Of a stretch of DNA of 64,000 nucleotides, positions 15,605-28,540 are shown piece by piece; positions within the stretch are counted from its first letter, which is position 1; each line of letters starts with the position of its first letter. The position numbers and the translations under genes are program-made. The notes under the pieces are model-generated. The model saw only the letters and a program-made list of their open reading frames with translations. It was not told where the DNA came from and searched no databases. The stretch is from Dolomedes plantarius (Eukaryota; Arthropoda; Arachnida; Araneae; Dolomedidae): NCBI GenBank assembly GCA_907164885.2, contig OU015495.1, positions 209,492,730 to 209,556,729 on the forward strand. The letters are read 5' to 3'.

Positions 15605-15880
15605 AAGCTACGTTTTCGGTGGTTCTTTTTTTTCTGGCGTTTCCCCGGAGATTAAAATTTTGGAGTTTCTTCACCCCTTGCTTCTCTGCGTATTCTTTTT
15701 GACTCGACATTGATATCCCGGTCATTTCACTAGCTCTCTTTAGGGATTGCGAAAGTGGGCAATGACTTTTCCTTCTAGTGCTTCTTTCTCACACAATTTA
15801 ATTACATTGTGTATTATACGTTTACAATCACTACGGAACGGCTTATTCCGAGCAGTTGTGTTGGGTAAAGGATCCATTAA
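15605..15880 (-). pseudogene. N-terminal fragment of an IS630/Tc1-like transposase family
   Basis: The minus-strand frame contains RSDCKRIIHNVIKLCEKEA, a break near 15741, then RASEMTGISMSS and ALDNFDCDVIRK. This order (helical N-terminus, GIS helix-turn-helix, basic linker, LD.FD...IR) matches N-termini of a transposase family common in arthropods whose C-terminus carries an IS630-type DDE domain. No DDE domain follows here, so it is a fragment, probably nested within or beside the pogo 5' region. Confidence 0.5.
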
Positions 15881-16305
15881 CTTTAATATAATAATCAAAA
15901 TAACAGACGAGGTAAAAGCAAGCAAGCGCATTTAGTAACCGATTCTAAAGAATGTCGAGAGAATACGAGACTTTTCCCCCTCCTTCTTCAGCAGCCTTAC
16001 CTACAGCGCGAATAGAATCGTCCTGGCACTATGCCAACCGTGGTTCTTCGTACCGTGATTGGACAGTACGCATGTTCCTTCACAGCTGACAGAATTACAA
16101 TTGGCCATTTGATGGGAAAAAAAACTCGAAAGCCGTGAGAACCAGTTCTTAGCCATGATATGTCTTCTTCAAGGAATCCTGTTCTGAGTTTGCGTATCTT
16201 TCCTTTCTTTTGTTCTCTTCCCCATTTATTTTCCAGGAAAGGGGTAAGGAATGTCTCTGAATGCGAAATAAAAGGTGCAATATTGTACCGAAAGGAAAAG
16301 GTTAA

Positions 16306-19300
16306 GGGGACACGGTACCCTTTCAAAAAAAATTTTTATTTTAAGTATTTCAATAAACATTGTATTTGTAATTGTATTGCATTTTAGCAGTCAATTTAAA
16401 ACATATTCTGAAAAGAGAAATTTATTTTAACAGTAAATTTAATTAAAATTTAAATTTTTCAATTTTCTTTTCAATTTTTAAAAATCCTTATAACTTTCTC
16501 AAATATCAATATTTTTGCTCCAATTTTTTATAGTAAATGTATCTAAATCTACTACATAAAACTTGGCATGGGTTTTTTAGATAACTTTAAAATTACATTT
16601 TATATCAATTATTTTCTATCATTAGCACTGAAAAACGATGAAATCTGACAGTTTGTTCTATACGTTTGAATATATAAAAAGAAATAAACATTTTACTGCA
16701 TAATTCCATGCGAATTTGTACTCCATACATGATAGGAAACCTGTATAAAAGTTTAATACTTGTGTCTTAAATACAAAAAAAGTTTTAGCACTTTTACTGC
16801 ATGAATGTCAAGAAAAAACAAACATGGAAAAAAAACCATTTAAAGTTTTCATTTGTTGAAAAAAGTCCCTTTAAATGAAATGACATACAAATTTTATGTG
16901 TATTTATAATAATCATATAAAATAAAGCATATATAAAACATTTTATCCATCTAACTTCAATATAAAATATTTTATCCAATTTTAAAAACAAGTCAGTGAA
17001 CTGTAGAAAATACAATCGACAACAGCTGCTCTTGGATTAAGATTTTTTAAAAATTCAGCAAATAAATCTTAATGTTAATTCCATGCTAAGTTTTATGAAG
17101 CATATAATAAAGAATATGTGCAAATTTTTTGAAATCTCTATTTCAAATATTAAAAAAGTTATAACGTTCTCAAAATATAACAGTTAAGAAAAAGATACGA
17201 TCAAGAATTCATAAATCATGCTACTTGACAAAGTCATACCTGAAATTTGTATAAAATTAATGTGGAACGAGATTTGATATACAAAATAATGCACATGTAA
17301 TACATTTTAACCATGTTTTAACATAAAAAATTTCATGTAGGGTTGTAAAAGCAAGAAAATAAATTTAAAAAAAATAAGAAAAATCAAGCTGTAATTTTCA
17401 TTCATGAAACATACTATTTACTAGGCATATTTTCTGAGAAAATTTTAAAAACATACTTATTTTACTAAATTAAAACCCCCCAGCTTTATAGGCAAGGCCT
17501 TCTTTCATGTTATATGAATATTCTCTACGTCGGCGGGCAAGTTTGATTTTTTTTTGTGCCACCTGATACGCTGCACTTTGCTTTCTCTTTCTTTGGTATA
17601 TCCGCCTGTAGTCCCTCCACAAAGCAATGTATTTTGATTGTTTATTTAGCAAAATGTTGTTTTCAGAATAAACACTTTGTAATGATCTGAAAGTGCCTAT
17701 ATTAAATTCTGATACTGCATCCGCCACTGCAATAGTCACACGGCACAATGAAGCAGAAGAATCTTTTGAGCATTTGCTCCATATCAAACTATGGAGACTC
17801 TCATTTGAATTTTGGGTAAGACATCTCACACAGCGTTCAAGAAGGTCATTTGAAGCCAGTCGTTGATAAATTGGCATAATTTTTGGTAAATGCTCACTAT
17901 TGATGGGAGTTTTTATATTCATTCTGTGTGGACCAGGTGTTTTACCATTTGCTATTGATGCTTGGTAAAAACACCACGAATTTAGTCCAGGAGGGCATTT
18001 AGAATGTTGTGGTTTGGCATCAGTGGAAGAATTATGCAGCAACGTTGCATAAATGGCAGTTTTCATGGCATTTACATCACCCTTATTTTTCAAAATAGCA
18101 TTTTGATAATACCGTGTGAGTTTTTTAATTGTGTCTTCCTTTAGACTGCCATAACATTTACCACCAAGTGTGACACCTTTAGCACGCCATTCTTGGACAG
18201 CCTTTCGTAAAGCTGTTCGAAGTCTTTTGCTAACGTGATTAACACACTCCTCCTTTTTAATAATAAAATCAGTACCATAAACCTTTTTATCATTTAGGTA
18301 CTTGAACGATTTTGAATCACCGTCTGAGAGCATTGTAGTGTAGCGTAAACCTAATTTTTCGGATCTACACCACATCTTGTGTGCTGCTTCCACTTCCTTC
18401 GCTCCCGATGAACCAGTGTGGTTGATTCTGCATGCAGTTTTGTGACTTTCATACCATATAGTATATTCTGCAGATTTCTCTCCGAGATCTGATTTAGCAT
18501 ATTAGCACTCAGTGCAGTGCTTCGACATCACCTCATAATCTAACACATAACCTGTCAATATATCTATCACACAACCAACACCGATTTGTGAAGTATGTCC
18601 TCGGGTAAGCCAGGTACCGTCAAACGAAACACCAATGTTTGCAATAGTATTATCATCAGAAACACCATACTCCTTTCGAACCTCATGTCTGACTTTACAC
18701 AGATTTTTTGCTGATGAAACTGTTATTGATTCGTGCAACATTTTCTTATAACAGTTGAAAGTTCTGCTGGACATCAAATGCATGTTTGTGTACATACAGA
18801 AAACCTCTAGAGCAGAATAGCCTCGCCCAAAACTCAAAAAAGCCTGAACAATTCTCATATTGATGTCAAATGTTTGCAGTAAGGTACCATCACTCTGAAT
18901 CAGTCTTTTTGAAGTATATGTATCACTTTCTACTTCTGTACAGCCATTGCAAACAACTTTAAGTTTGTGTGAAAATCCACAGTTCTCCCCTAAAATAACA
19001 GCTAATGAATTAGTTTTGCACTTGCTGCACATAAGATTTGTAAATAAAGAAGATAACATATTCACATCTATAATGATATAATTTGGGCTTTCAAAAACAT
19101 CTATTTTCTGAGGTAAATTGCAAAATTCAGATTCTTGCTTGAAATTTCTGAGATTCTGCTCTTTCACGGTGTTTTCAACATCAGGTACTTTTTTTGAAAC
19201 ACCATCACTTTTAGCATCTGATCGCCATCGCTTCATGGCGTTTAGTTTAGCAGTAATGTTCTTCCTTTTCGGTCTCGCCATGTTACTAATGCTTATAGAG

Positions 19301-19755
19301 GCAATGTAGAATAAATAACAACTGAAAATAATAGATATATAGCGTAAAGTTCAAGTCAAAGCATAAAAATACACACTTCAGGAACGAAAGAAACGCTGAT
19401 TACACTTTTTTTCAAACGAATATAAGTAGCAACGTGCAGAACTACCGCTACCATGTGTAAACAAGCCAATCAGTTACGGTTAACGGTTACTCCTTTCGCT
19501 CTGGTGAGCAAAAAAAAATAATTAATTCAATATTAATTTGAGTTTTCAGGCTATTGGGAAAAAATGCCAGGCCCACTTTAAACGGTCACTTGTCCCTTTA
19601 ATTTTCTGACATCATTAGAAAAATCTAAATAACTTTTAAAGTATTGAAGATACAGCTTTGAAATTTTGTGATCATATAGAGTAAGTTGGGGAGAATAATT
19701 TGAGTCAATTAAAAAAAAATTGATATTTTGACCATTTTTAGGGTACTGTGTCCCC
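16306..19755 (-). mobile_element. Kolobok-like DNA transposon, 3.45 kb
   Basis: Flanked by TTAA on both sides (16302-16305, 19756-19759), with terminal inverted repeats GGGGACACGGTACCCTTT and GGGGACACAGTACCCT. The single gene is on the minus strand. TTAA targets are used by Kolobok and piggyBac; the encoded protein is not the piggyBac type and resembles transposases labelled Mutator-like in arthropod annotation, which I associate with Kolobok. Inserted into the older pogo relic. Confidence 0.82.
17470..19281 (-). pseudogene. Kolobok-like transposase, one in-frame stop (603 codons)
   Basis: Two frames, 19281-18502 (259 aa) and the following frame to 17470, are in the same phase and separated only by one TAA at 18504-18502; the 36 codons after it are open. 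The N-terminus is basic (MARPKRKN), a likely DNA-binding or nuclear signal. CxxC pairs at residues 85/88 and 111/114 could form a zinc site. Candidate catalytic residues: Asp in VSFDGTW (221), Asp in LSDGDSK after the stop, and Glu in QNSNESLH. A cysteine pair (HCTEC) sits directly before the stop. The C-terminus is Lys/Arg-rich. Alternatives are a readthrough stop or a sequencing error. Confidence 0.8.
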
Positions 19756-19990
19756 TTAAGCGTTGCAACTCACGTTTTGAAATGAAAGCCCATCATGGCC
19801 TTGACATATCTCACGTGGTAAATAGATTAAAGTATCCGAAACTTTGGTTTTTATAAGCTGCGGTATTGATTTTATTAAGCGGTGATTTTTATAATGATTT
19901 CATTTTGATTTGAATCCGTCTCTTTAAATTTGATTTTTATAAACGGCTGATTTTATTAACCAGTTATGTTAATAAGGCGAAACGTCGCTG

Positions 19991-21572
19991 GCTACGTCAG
20001 TTTTCGTCTACTATAGATCACATGATTGTCGGGTGTCAGAAAACAGAAGCCGTTCCTATGCGTTTGCATGCGTTTTTGGACGATACCTTCTTTTTGAGTT
20101 AAATAATTTAAGTTTAATTATAAAATTCCTCATATTAGTTGTATGTAACAGGTATTTTAAAACTTTTTTTCAATATTTCGCAAGGTTTAAGAGAATATAA
20201 TCATTCTATCGTCGAGAATGATTATTATTATGTTGAGATATGTATAGATATCGGGATAAGTTACTTCAGGCCAGCGTCTCGTATCGTAACTCCAGTCTTC
20301 CTCTGTCAATAAATACGGTCACATACTGAATAAAGCTTTCCGGGCTGTACCTGAATGTTTAATTTAGTGATATACCTTTGTTTCGATACCGTATCACAAG
20401 ACTTTGCGTAATCTGAGAGCATTTTATTCAACAAGCTGTAAGAATGCTCATTGAACGCCATCTTAAATTATGCAATGTTTTGCCACTCCTCGCCAAACAA
20501 GAAGGAAAATCTGCAAGAGTTGAGATGTGACATGCTGCGAGACACTGCCCTATAGCGGCGGGTACTGTATTCCATATTTAACGCACCTTTAAATTTTTCA
20601 AACAATTCATTGCACACTATTATATGTATTGAAAGTCTCATGCCGCCGGGTCAATCCCTTGTATAATCTCAAAAAAAGAGGAAAGAAGTTTTAAAAAATA
20701 GGAACTTATCAAAACGTCCTTAAAATAATGTTTGCATACTACAATTATGTAAAAAATACCTATAAATACAAAAGTTGTAATTCCATGGAATAGAAAGCTT
20801 TATCAAATACCCTGATTTCCTGCATTATATAATAAAAACGAATGGACAATTTATCACAGAAACACATCGTCTATCTTATTATAAATCAGTATTTTCTAAA
20901 TCTTACACAAAGCAATAAACTTCAGATTCAGTATTTATGAGTACATATCACGTCCTCCGACATGGCTGTCGCTGATGACAAAAGACATATTTAACGATTT
21001 TGTGTTTCCATCATATCGAAAGGTAAGTACACTTATTACAAAGAAAAGTAGATTCCAATAATGTGATCAATTCTTTCAGTTTTTTTCCTCTTGATTATCT
21101 GTAATATAATATAGTTTAAAAGTGACTTATTATCAGCAACTTTTCAACAATTGAAGCAGATAAAAAAATTTCACTTTTCCTGAAACAGAATCTTTCGAAA
21201 TGTGCTGAAAGCGGTATTTATTGTCAGTTGTTATAAATATAATTTAAGGGCAGTATGCATTGTGATGAAATAGTACTAAATTGAAAGAATTTAATATTAA
21301 AATTGCAGAATTCGTCTTATTACTAATTTAGGCATTCAAAGTAGAAAAAGGAAACATAAATAATCAGGCAAAAAAAGACCTATTTTATTACATTAGGATT
21401 ATAAGAAATAGAACGTCAGTAGAATTTACATTCAAACTTTAAGGAAAATTGCAAAATAATATATTTTTGGAAATATATGTTTTTAACCATGTGCAAATTC
21501 TTTTTCCTTAATTTGTGTCTGTTTTGTGTGAAATACCGTTTATTTAATGAAACTGAGCGATAGATTACAATA
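19991..21572. other. Mostly unassigned; candidate exon inside
   Basis: Apart from the possible pogo terminus at 20551-20567 and the candidate exon at 20926-21022, no coding or repeat structure was recognised. Confidence 0.4.
20926..21022 (+). CDS. Candidate internal exon of unknown gene
   Basis: A 97-base segment lies between an acceptor-like CTTCAG and a textbook donor AAAG|GTAAGTA. One frame is open throughout and encodes 32 residues (SIYEYISRPPTWLSL near the start, FVFPSYRK at the end); both other frames contain a stop. I do not recognise the protein and see no neighbouring exon. A chance donor next to a short open stretch is possible. Confidence 0.28.
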
Positions 21573-21978
21573 TGTGACCTTGAGGGACATTTTCGAGAAA
21601 TTTGACGACTTTTTGGGAGTCCTGGACACAAATCAGATTTCATTTAGGTAGAGTAGTTATGGAGTTCTGGAAGTTTCCATCACTAGTACAATCAAGATAG
21701 TCAACAAGGGCATACGAGAATGTTCAACTCGGCTCCTGAAGTTCGGATTCATTTATTTCTCTGTTGGAATTCGGTTGCTCCGTGTGTGTACTGCGAGACC
21801 TCTTAGTGTGCCTTTGTGTGATGCGTCTAATCTGAAGTCTTTTCTTAAACTTCGCTGTTGTAGTCCTAAGTGACTGTGTGTTATATCTGTGATCTATTTA
21901 AGAATAGAAAAACAAATAAACTTGCGTCGCGGCTATCTGGAGCCGTCATTCACAAATATCATTGAACCAAACGTAACA
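21573..21978 (+). mobile_element. Possible solo LTR
   Basis: The segment starts TGTGACC, ends GTAACA, contains AATAAA near 21917 followed by a GC-richer tail, and is flanked by ACAATA on both sides (the right one overlapping the proposed end). This is LTR-like, but no partner LTR is present in the window. Confidence 0.35.
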
Positions 21979-22142
21979 ATATCATAATTCAATTTGGGTT
22001 ATGACATAACGGTATCATTTCAGATGAACAATAATTTGAAAAACATTCAAGTAGACTCTTCTAACGAAACTACTGCGGGTTATTAACGTAGGATTACTTA
22101 TCGTTGCTTACCTCTTTTGTACGTGTATATGTATGTAAGTGT

Positions 22143-22145
<3 letters not shown>

Positions 22146-22209
<64 letters not shown>

Positions 22210-22210
22210 A
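22146..22210. repeat. (TA)n(TG)n microsatellite
   Basis: TA run followed by a TG run from about 22187. Confidence 0.95.
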
Positions 22211-22640
22211 ATATATCCATTACATACGTCCTTTAAATATAACCTGAAAAGGAAAACTAGCTCATATTTATATGGCTGGAACTAGACTCAGCCTAAAAGG
22301 AATTAAAATTTTGAAGCAGTCGGGTCGAATCGTTTTATTAGAGCGATAAAAAGTACGTCCATCCATGTCAGATGCTCGGAAGCGAAGATACCACTTTCAA
22401 CCTAAAGCGCGAGAGGCGAGGTACATGTCGCTGTTATTTTTGAATGGTCAGCGAATACTGGGGCTCGCGATGTGAACCCACGCCTTTCTCCAGACGTATA
22501 CACGTGTATAAATGCAAGGCATGCACTTTATGGGAGGTTCTGTTGCTATGGGTTTTAAAGCGGTAAAGTAAATTTACTGGGGATTGGATTTAGGAATGGG
22601 AATTAAAATGCTATAATGGAGGGCATAATATTTAATTTAT

Positions 22641-22641
22641 T

Positions 22642-22709
<68 letters not shown>
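22641..22709. repeat. (CA)n(TA)n microsatellite
   Basis: CA run to about 22662, then TA. Confidence 0.95.
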
Positions 22710-22711
<2 letters not shown>

Positions 22712-25058
22712 GTGTGTGTATGTCAAAATTTTGACGCATTTGGTACTTTTCTCTTTAACTGTTTACTGATTGCCCAAGCGATATAGACTGGGTTTGGTAC
22801 GCTGCCAAAACTATAACTTGCGACGCAGGACGGTTTTAGCGTCTGGAATTTTGGTTTCCGGAGAACCGTTATGGTGGAACGTTATCCTACTTTAAAGTCT
22901 GTTTGCTGTAAATACAACCGAAATACTATAATTACATCGCACTCTAGCTGAGCAATAAATGTACAATACTTTCACTTCTAGGGATTAAAACACAATCAAC
23001 TGTTAATTGGTTTTTTTTTTTTTTTGGAAATGAAATATTTCAATCCTTTTTGATTGTCTTCTACAGGACTTTTAGAAATGTCAAGCTAATTACAGGTAAT
23101 AATCTAGCCTGAATGAGGGGTTGGATTAATTCCTTCGTAAAATCCTTGCCATATTGCTTTTCCATAAATATTCATTTATGACATTATTTTTCTTTTTAAA
23201 TTTACATCAATGTTTTGTATAAAATGATTCTGGAAGAAAGCAGGAATGTATTTGGAACAATTATGTAGGGAATAAATATAATGTATAGAGACGAATGGGG
23301 TCGCATATTACGAAATAACAATGTAAAGTATAATTAATTTCAAATTTGTTCACCATTACATACCGAATTGCTATTCAAAATAATTACCTCTAGCGTGCGC
23401 ATATCAGAGTTTGTATATACTCATAACAAGCTTATTTAAAATCCCAACGTTTAGTAATTATGATATATTCATGATCAATATCATAAATGTATGTAATAAG
23501 CTTGCTATGGTTACTAAAATGAAGGAATAAATAAATGAGAATGAAGATAGGGTATTTGGCCCCCACATAGAAGGCTTCCATAATTTGAATTGTAAGAGTT
23601 AAGGTAATAAACATTATAAAAATACAAAATAACTGTAATTCGTCAGCATTTCATGTTATGATTAATCTATCTATATACTCGTAAATAAAGCAAATGCTAT
23701 GTCTGTCGTGTCACAATTCCGCGTGAACCGGGCTTCCATTATGAAATTCGGCCATGTTTGAAAATGTCGAAATCGATGTATTGTTTTTTCATGAAAGTAC
23801 GTAAATGTTACATATTTGGAAATCGATTTAATCACTGATAATTTTTACTGCTTAGACTTATTCTATTACTTTAATAGTTTTAGAGATATTTCAATTCTAA
23901 ATGCATACTCCACTGAATAAAACGTAAGTACAGCGTGATTCTCATGTAAAAATGAACCACTGACAAGATCTATTTTACCATCATGTTTTGTTTTGCTATT
24001 ATTGAAGTGTGTATAATGTTTTTCATTGCTAGCTACGATTTAAAATAATTTTTTGTATTATTGGTAACTGAATTAGTTGCATTTTATTCTTTTGGTTATA
24101 TTTTTAAATGTAGTGGCTTGGATGGTAGCACACTAAATAACTTTTTTTTGTCATTTATATTTGTGTTAAATAATTTTATTTTTTAACGCGCATCAATTTT
24201 GATTATCGTTTGCTTGCAGAATGGCAACGAATTTTAATAAAAAAGGCTAATTGCAAAGTTTTTTTGCTATTCTAACAAGTCTTTAAGGATTGAGAATCAA
24301 AATATGTGCGATTTTTATATTGGGTTTTCTTTTTATTCATGCGTATAACATTTCACATGCTTTTTTTTGTTATGTTATTTATACTGTGTTTAAATTGATT
24401 TTGGATAACAATTTTTCCACAATTTGACATTTTTACTGTACAGCTTTTAGTGGTACTGTTTGCAAAATGTTTTTGTGTATTACTGCCGAAAGAAATTGTT
24501 TTAAAGGTTTTCCTGAATCTTAATGTAAATTGATTAACTGCTATTAACTATTAGTAATACACTTTTAAAATTCAATAATTAACTTTTTACTAAAATTTTA
24601 GTTTAAACTTCAATAATTAACTTTATAAAGTTATTACTACCTAAATAAAGTTTTTGTTTAAATGTTTTTGTGCGTGTTTGTCAGTATTTATCGTGTTTAT
24701 GACCTCAACATCCAATAAAATAGATGTGCTCTCCTGAAATATTAAAAAAATTAAATTCATAAATTTCTTGAAAAACAAGCTTTTTAATGCCCGTTTGTTT
24801 TAATAAACTATAATTAAAAAAATTTAAAAAATTTTATTTTCGAGTCTCAAGAGGTTAATGCTGTTCCGTTAGAATTCAATTCCAGACTGGCACATGAAAA
24901 TTTATCTTTTTGTAATGCAGGTATGCTCATATCATGCCAGGTGGGGGTGGTGGGTGTTAATACGAATAACACATTTTTCTTTTTGTGGGATGGGGGAAGA
25001 CTGCAAATTAATAGTGCCTCCTATGAAAATTCGGAACAGATGTGTTATACGCACCCCA
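22710..25058. other. No gene recognised
   Basis: AT-rich. At about 23670 the phrase TCTATATACTCGTAAATAA resembles a Helitron 5' end, but no matching 3' end was found. Otherwise nothing. Confidence 0.4.
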
Positions 25059-25086
25059 CTTGGCGCCAAAAATTTATGGCGCCAAG
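25059..25086. repeat. Perfect GC-rich inverted repeat
   Basis: CTTGGCGCC, a 10-base A/T loop, then GGCGCCAAG. It lies 30 bases outside the end of the Helitron copy at 25117 and stands out against the AT-rich surroundings. Confidence 0.85.
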
Positions 25087-25116
25087 CTGATCAAAAAGTT
25101 GAACAATTATAATTAA

Positions 25117-25646
25117 CTAGCTGAAAACCCGCACTTCGCTACGGAGTATATTCAAACTAAATACAACAGTCAATGTATGCAATTAATGCCAAAAAAAATA
25201 AATATGTATATTTATAATAAATGTGACGATCAATGTATACAATTGATGTAAAAAAAATATATAGAGATATATATTTATAAAAAAATTGTAAGGGATATTT
25301 ATTTTTTTTTAATAATATCCAATCGTCTGCCGCATTAGAATTTTTTTTTGTCTATTTAGTTGTTATGCACGTGACTATAAGTTTATTTAAAGTAACACAA
25401 AAATAAATCACGTGATCGGCATTCAATAAATTAAATTCTAAAAATTAATCGTTAAAAATTCCCCAAAAATCAGAAAATCGAGGTAGAGGTTCGAAAAAGA
25501 TTTCATTTTAAAGGAATTTTTAGGATCGTTCTCTTGATATAAATTTTATAACCCTCAAATTAACCCTCAAAAGCAGATTAAAAATTCAATTTTAAAAAAT
25601 CGAAGAAGCATTTTGCAAAAATCTTTCGTAGTGCACCCCTACACCG
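25117..25646 (-). mobile_element. Non-autonomous Helitron, family 1, copy B (5'-truncated)
   Basis: The minus-strand 3' end GTTTTCAGCTAG|T is intact. Similarity to the other copies stops near 25646 (ACCCCTACACC), so about 100 bases including the TC 5' end are missing. Confidence 0.85.
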
Positions 25647-26146
25647 TTTATTGGAGAAGATGTAAAAATTTTCCGTATCAAAAGCTGTAAGCACACTATT
25701 CTAATCTTACTTTCTTCAAATTCAATAACATTTTGAACTGTTTTTTTATTCTTATACAAGCTAGAAGAAAATCAATAACATTTCAACTTTTCTTTTAGAT
25801 TATTTGGTGTATGCGAATGTAATCGAATTACGTATGTTCCTTATTTTTAATCACTCGGAATGAAAAATGAAAATCAAGAACAAACAAAACAATTATTTGC
25901 CAAATATATTGATATTTAATGCCTCTTTTCCGAAATCTTCCTTTAAGTTGCAATTTCAGAAATTGTTCCCTTCTCTTTGAGCTGAACTGTCTTTCCTATT
26001 TTTCTGGTATTTTAACGGAACGCAAATAACTTTTATGATAAAGTTGGCCACAGGCCAACTGAGTCACAGATATTTTTGGCATTAATCTAATTAAGACAAG
26101 AAAACTCATTAAGCTTAACTTTAAATTGTTTAATGTAGAAAAACAC

Positions 26147-26541
26147 CCGAGTAATTGCTAATTACTATTGGTTTTCTACCACGCTGCATAACATAAAACT
26201 GGCGCACGCTTTGCCGCTGTGTAAATTCATTTAAGTGTTAGATTACATGAGTTAGTTGAATGGGATAACAGGTGAAGATATTAAAGGATTTGTTGGTAAG
26301 CTTCAGTTTTGATTAGCTTAATTTGTTGCTTCATTAGCTTCATTTGTTCGTAAAAACACAACATTCAATAGCATTTTAGTATCGATTTCAAAGTCTCTCT
26401 ATTTAAACCCAATATGATATATTAAGGGTATTTTAGAGTATATAGTAATATACAAGGTAATTATATAATCTAATAAATATATATTAGAAGCTAATACGCA
26501 TTACTTGATATATATTAAGGAAAGATATATGAATATATATT
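26147..26541 (+). repeat. Dispersed repeat D, copy 1
   Basis: About 395 bases beginning GAGTAATTGCTAATTAC and including TTTTCTACCACGCTGCATA, repeated in the same orientation at 28541-29395. No coding capacity; family unknown. Confidence 0.8.
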
Positions 26542-27712
26542 ACAGGGTTCAAATAATGAAATTAGAACTGTAAGTTATCATTTTCGTTTTTCTTCAAAAG
26601 TACAATTTAGCATTATTTTGCACTAATCAGCACCTTTTATATTCATAGTTTTCAGCATAATTCTTCAATGATATTGAAAAGGGAATCATTTTATTAACTT
26701 TATTCAGATATCACTATATTGTGCTTTCTCTGCCGAGGCGGTTAAAATGTTTAACCCTCTACCGACAATTGAGTTAAACCTACAATATAATTGTCTGGAT
26801 CATTAATTATCTTCATCGTCATAATGAACATATGATACAATTCTAAAATATCTGCAATTACACATTGTTAATAACTATAATGTTCACCAATCTTTTAATC
26901 ATATTATTTGGAAACGACTTTATTTTCAGAGAAAATATCCTATTTAATATTTGAAACTTACAAATGCAATTGTAGTAAAGTTTTTTAAAACAGTCATGCC
27001 TAGGGATTCTTTTTATCTTCATGAACCATACCTATTCATGTGCAGTTATTTCTTTCACATAAAGCAACAGAGTTTCTTTTCTGATGAATTGCCCACATGT
27101 CGGCTAGTCTGTCCAAATATTACAAATTACACCCTTATGGCTCCAGAGTTCTTGGGTAAATAGATTTCTTTTACTTTCGCCCTCTGTTCTTATTCATTTA
27201 CTCCAGAGAGGAAACTCCTGTCCACTCTTTTTTCTTCTTTTACGTCATCTTTTCTTTAAGGTTCTTTTTATTTATGGAGCATGAATGCAATGCAAAGATG
27301 CATATACGGCTATCATGGCTTGATATTTTCTTCCCAAGAACTGTAATAAATAACGTTTTCAATAATTTATTTCTCCTTCTCAATGCATAATGACCACCTA
27401 GGTAGAAAAGAAATATTATGGATTAAATGATATCATAATTTTACGGATTACGGAGAAATATTTTTATGAGCATAATTGAAAAGGTTTATACGAAATTCAT
27501 ATTTTACAGTTTCAGTTTATGTATATTTATTTTTTTCTGGACGCTTTATTAGATAGTTAAAGAATTATGTGGACGAAACACCTAAAGTCAAACGTTAGGT
27601 TTTTGATTTACATGTGTATATGAATTGGGAAATGATTAATGCACATACTGCACATACTAATATTGAAAATTTAATGTTCAAACAAATGATATATTTCTGT
27701 ATGCACAACCAC

Positions 27713-27790
<78 letters not shown>

Positions 27791-28540
27791 CCCTCTTACT
27801 CACTATATTTTCACTTTATGATTCCAATAGCCCTTAGGCACTGATCAAATATAATCCTTATGAAGAATGTACAAGAGTATTTGAAAAACAAAGAATGAAT
27901 ATTTCAGTAATTTAAATTTGTCTTATACATGGATATTGCGATTCTACTCGAATCAATCATAATTACTAAAACGTTTTAAGTTATATATTTTAGATCTTCA
28001 ATATATAACTAAAGATAAGGATATGACTGTTTTTCAATAGCGATAAAGATTAATTGAAAAAAAAATTGTGATTTTGTGACTGTATTGCAGTTTGAGCCAC
28101 AGTTTTGCCATATTAATATGAACTAAATTTGAACAAGATTATCTAAATATTATTCTCGATATTCAACTGACGTTTAAAATAAGTCAAAACTTTAATCTGT
28201 AGTTAGTTAATTGAAATTGGCAAATTACATTGTTAATATTGTTGTGCTGAAATTATGCCATTAAATATTTTGAATAGTATTTATAGAACTACAATAATAA
28301 TGCACTTGAAAACAATGGCTGCTCGTCTGTAAATCACGTAATCACGTAATCCGTAAATCACGCGCAACACCCTGAATAGCTCGGAGCTGAAGGAGGAATC
28401 TTATACACTAAGTAAAACGCCAATAATACGTGTCCATTAGGTTTCCGGAAAATCTACCATTTCAATCCATATCTTGAAATATTACTTTGATATATGATAT
28501 TCCAGAAATGTGCTATTAATACACAAAAAGGTAACATATA
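26542..28540. other. No gene recognised; one (TA)n tract at 27715-27786
   Basis: AT-rich. Apart from the microsatellite no structure was recognised. Confidence 0.5.

Larger units (their letters stand above)
10364..19990 (-). mobile_element. Composite pogo/Tigger-like DNA transposon relic with nested insertions
   Basis: Left end: CAGTTCCCGCCGCTTTATAA at 10364. Right end (complement): CAGCGACG at 19990 followed by subterminal CTGGTTAATAAAATCA and CCGTTTATAAAAATCA motifs, the same layout as the MITE at 2251. Between them, pieces of a minus-strand pogo transposase lie in order: DNA-binding domains at 15290-14950, DDE domain at 14230-13657, C-terminal block at 12910-12755 and terminal region at 12750-10543. 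Insertions separate the pieces. An alternative right terminus, CAGTACCCGCCGCTATA on the minus strand ending at 20567 and followed by TA, also resembles the left end, so the right boundary is uncertain. Confidence 0.65.

Noticed and set aside
18394..18501. Intron between the two Kolobok-like frames
   Set aside because: The interval is open in the same frame except for one TAA, has no convincing splice pair and aligns as protein with the family pattern.
16306..19755. piggyBac assignment from TTAA flanks
   Set aside because: The encoded protein lacks the piggyBac DDE motifs and cysteine-rich C-terminus I would expect, so Kolobok fits better.
23670..23760. Helitron 5' end (TCTATATACTCGTAAATAA)
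   Set aside because: Only one end seen; no CTRR end with A|T context could be paired, so it was not listed as an element.
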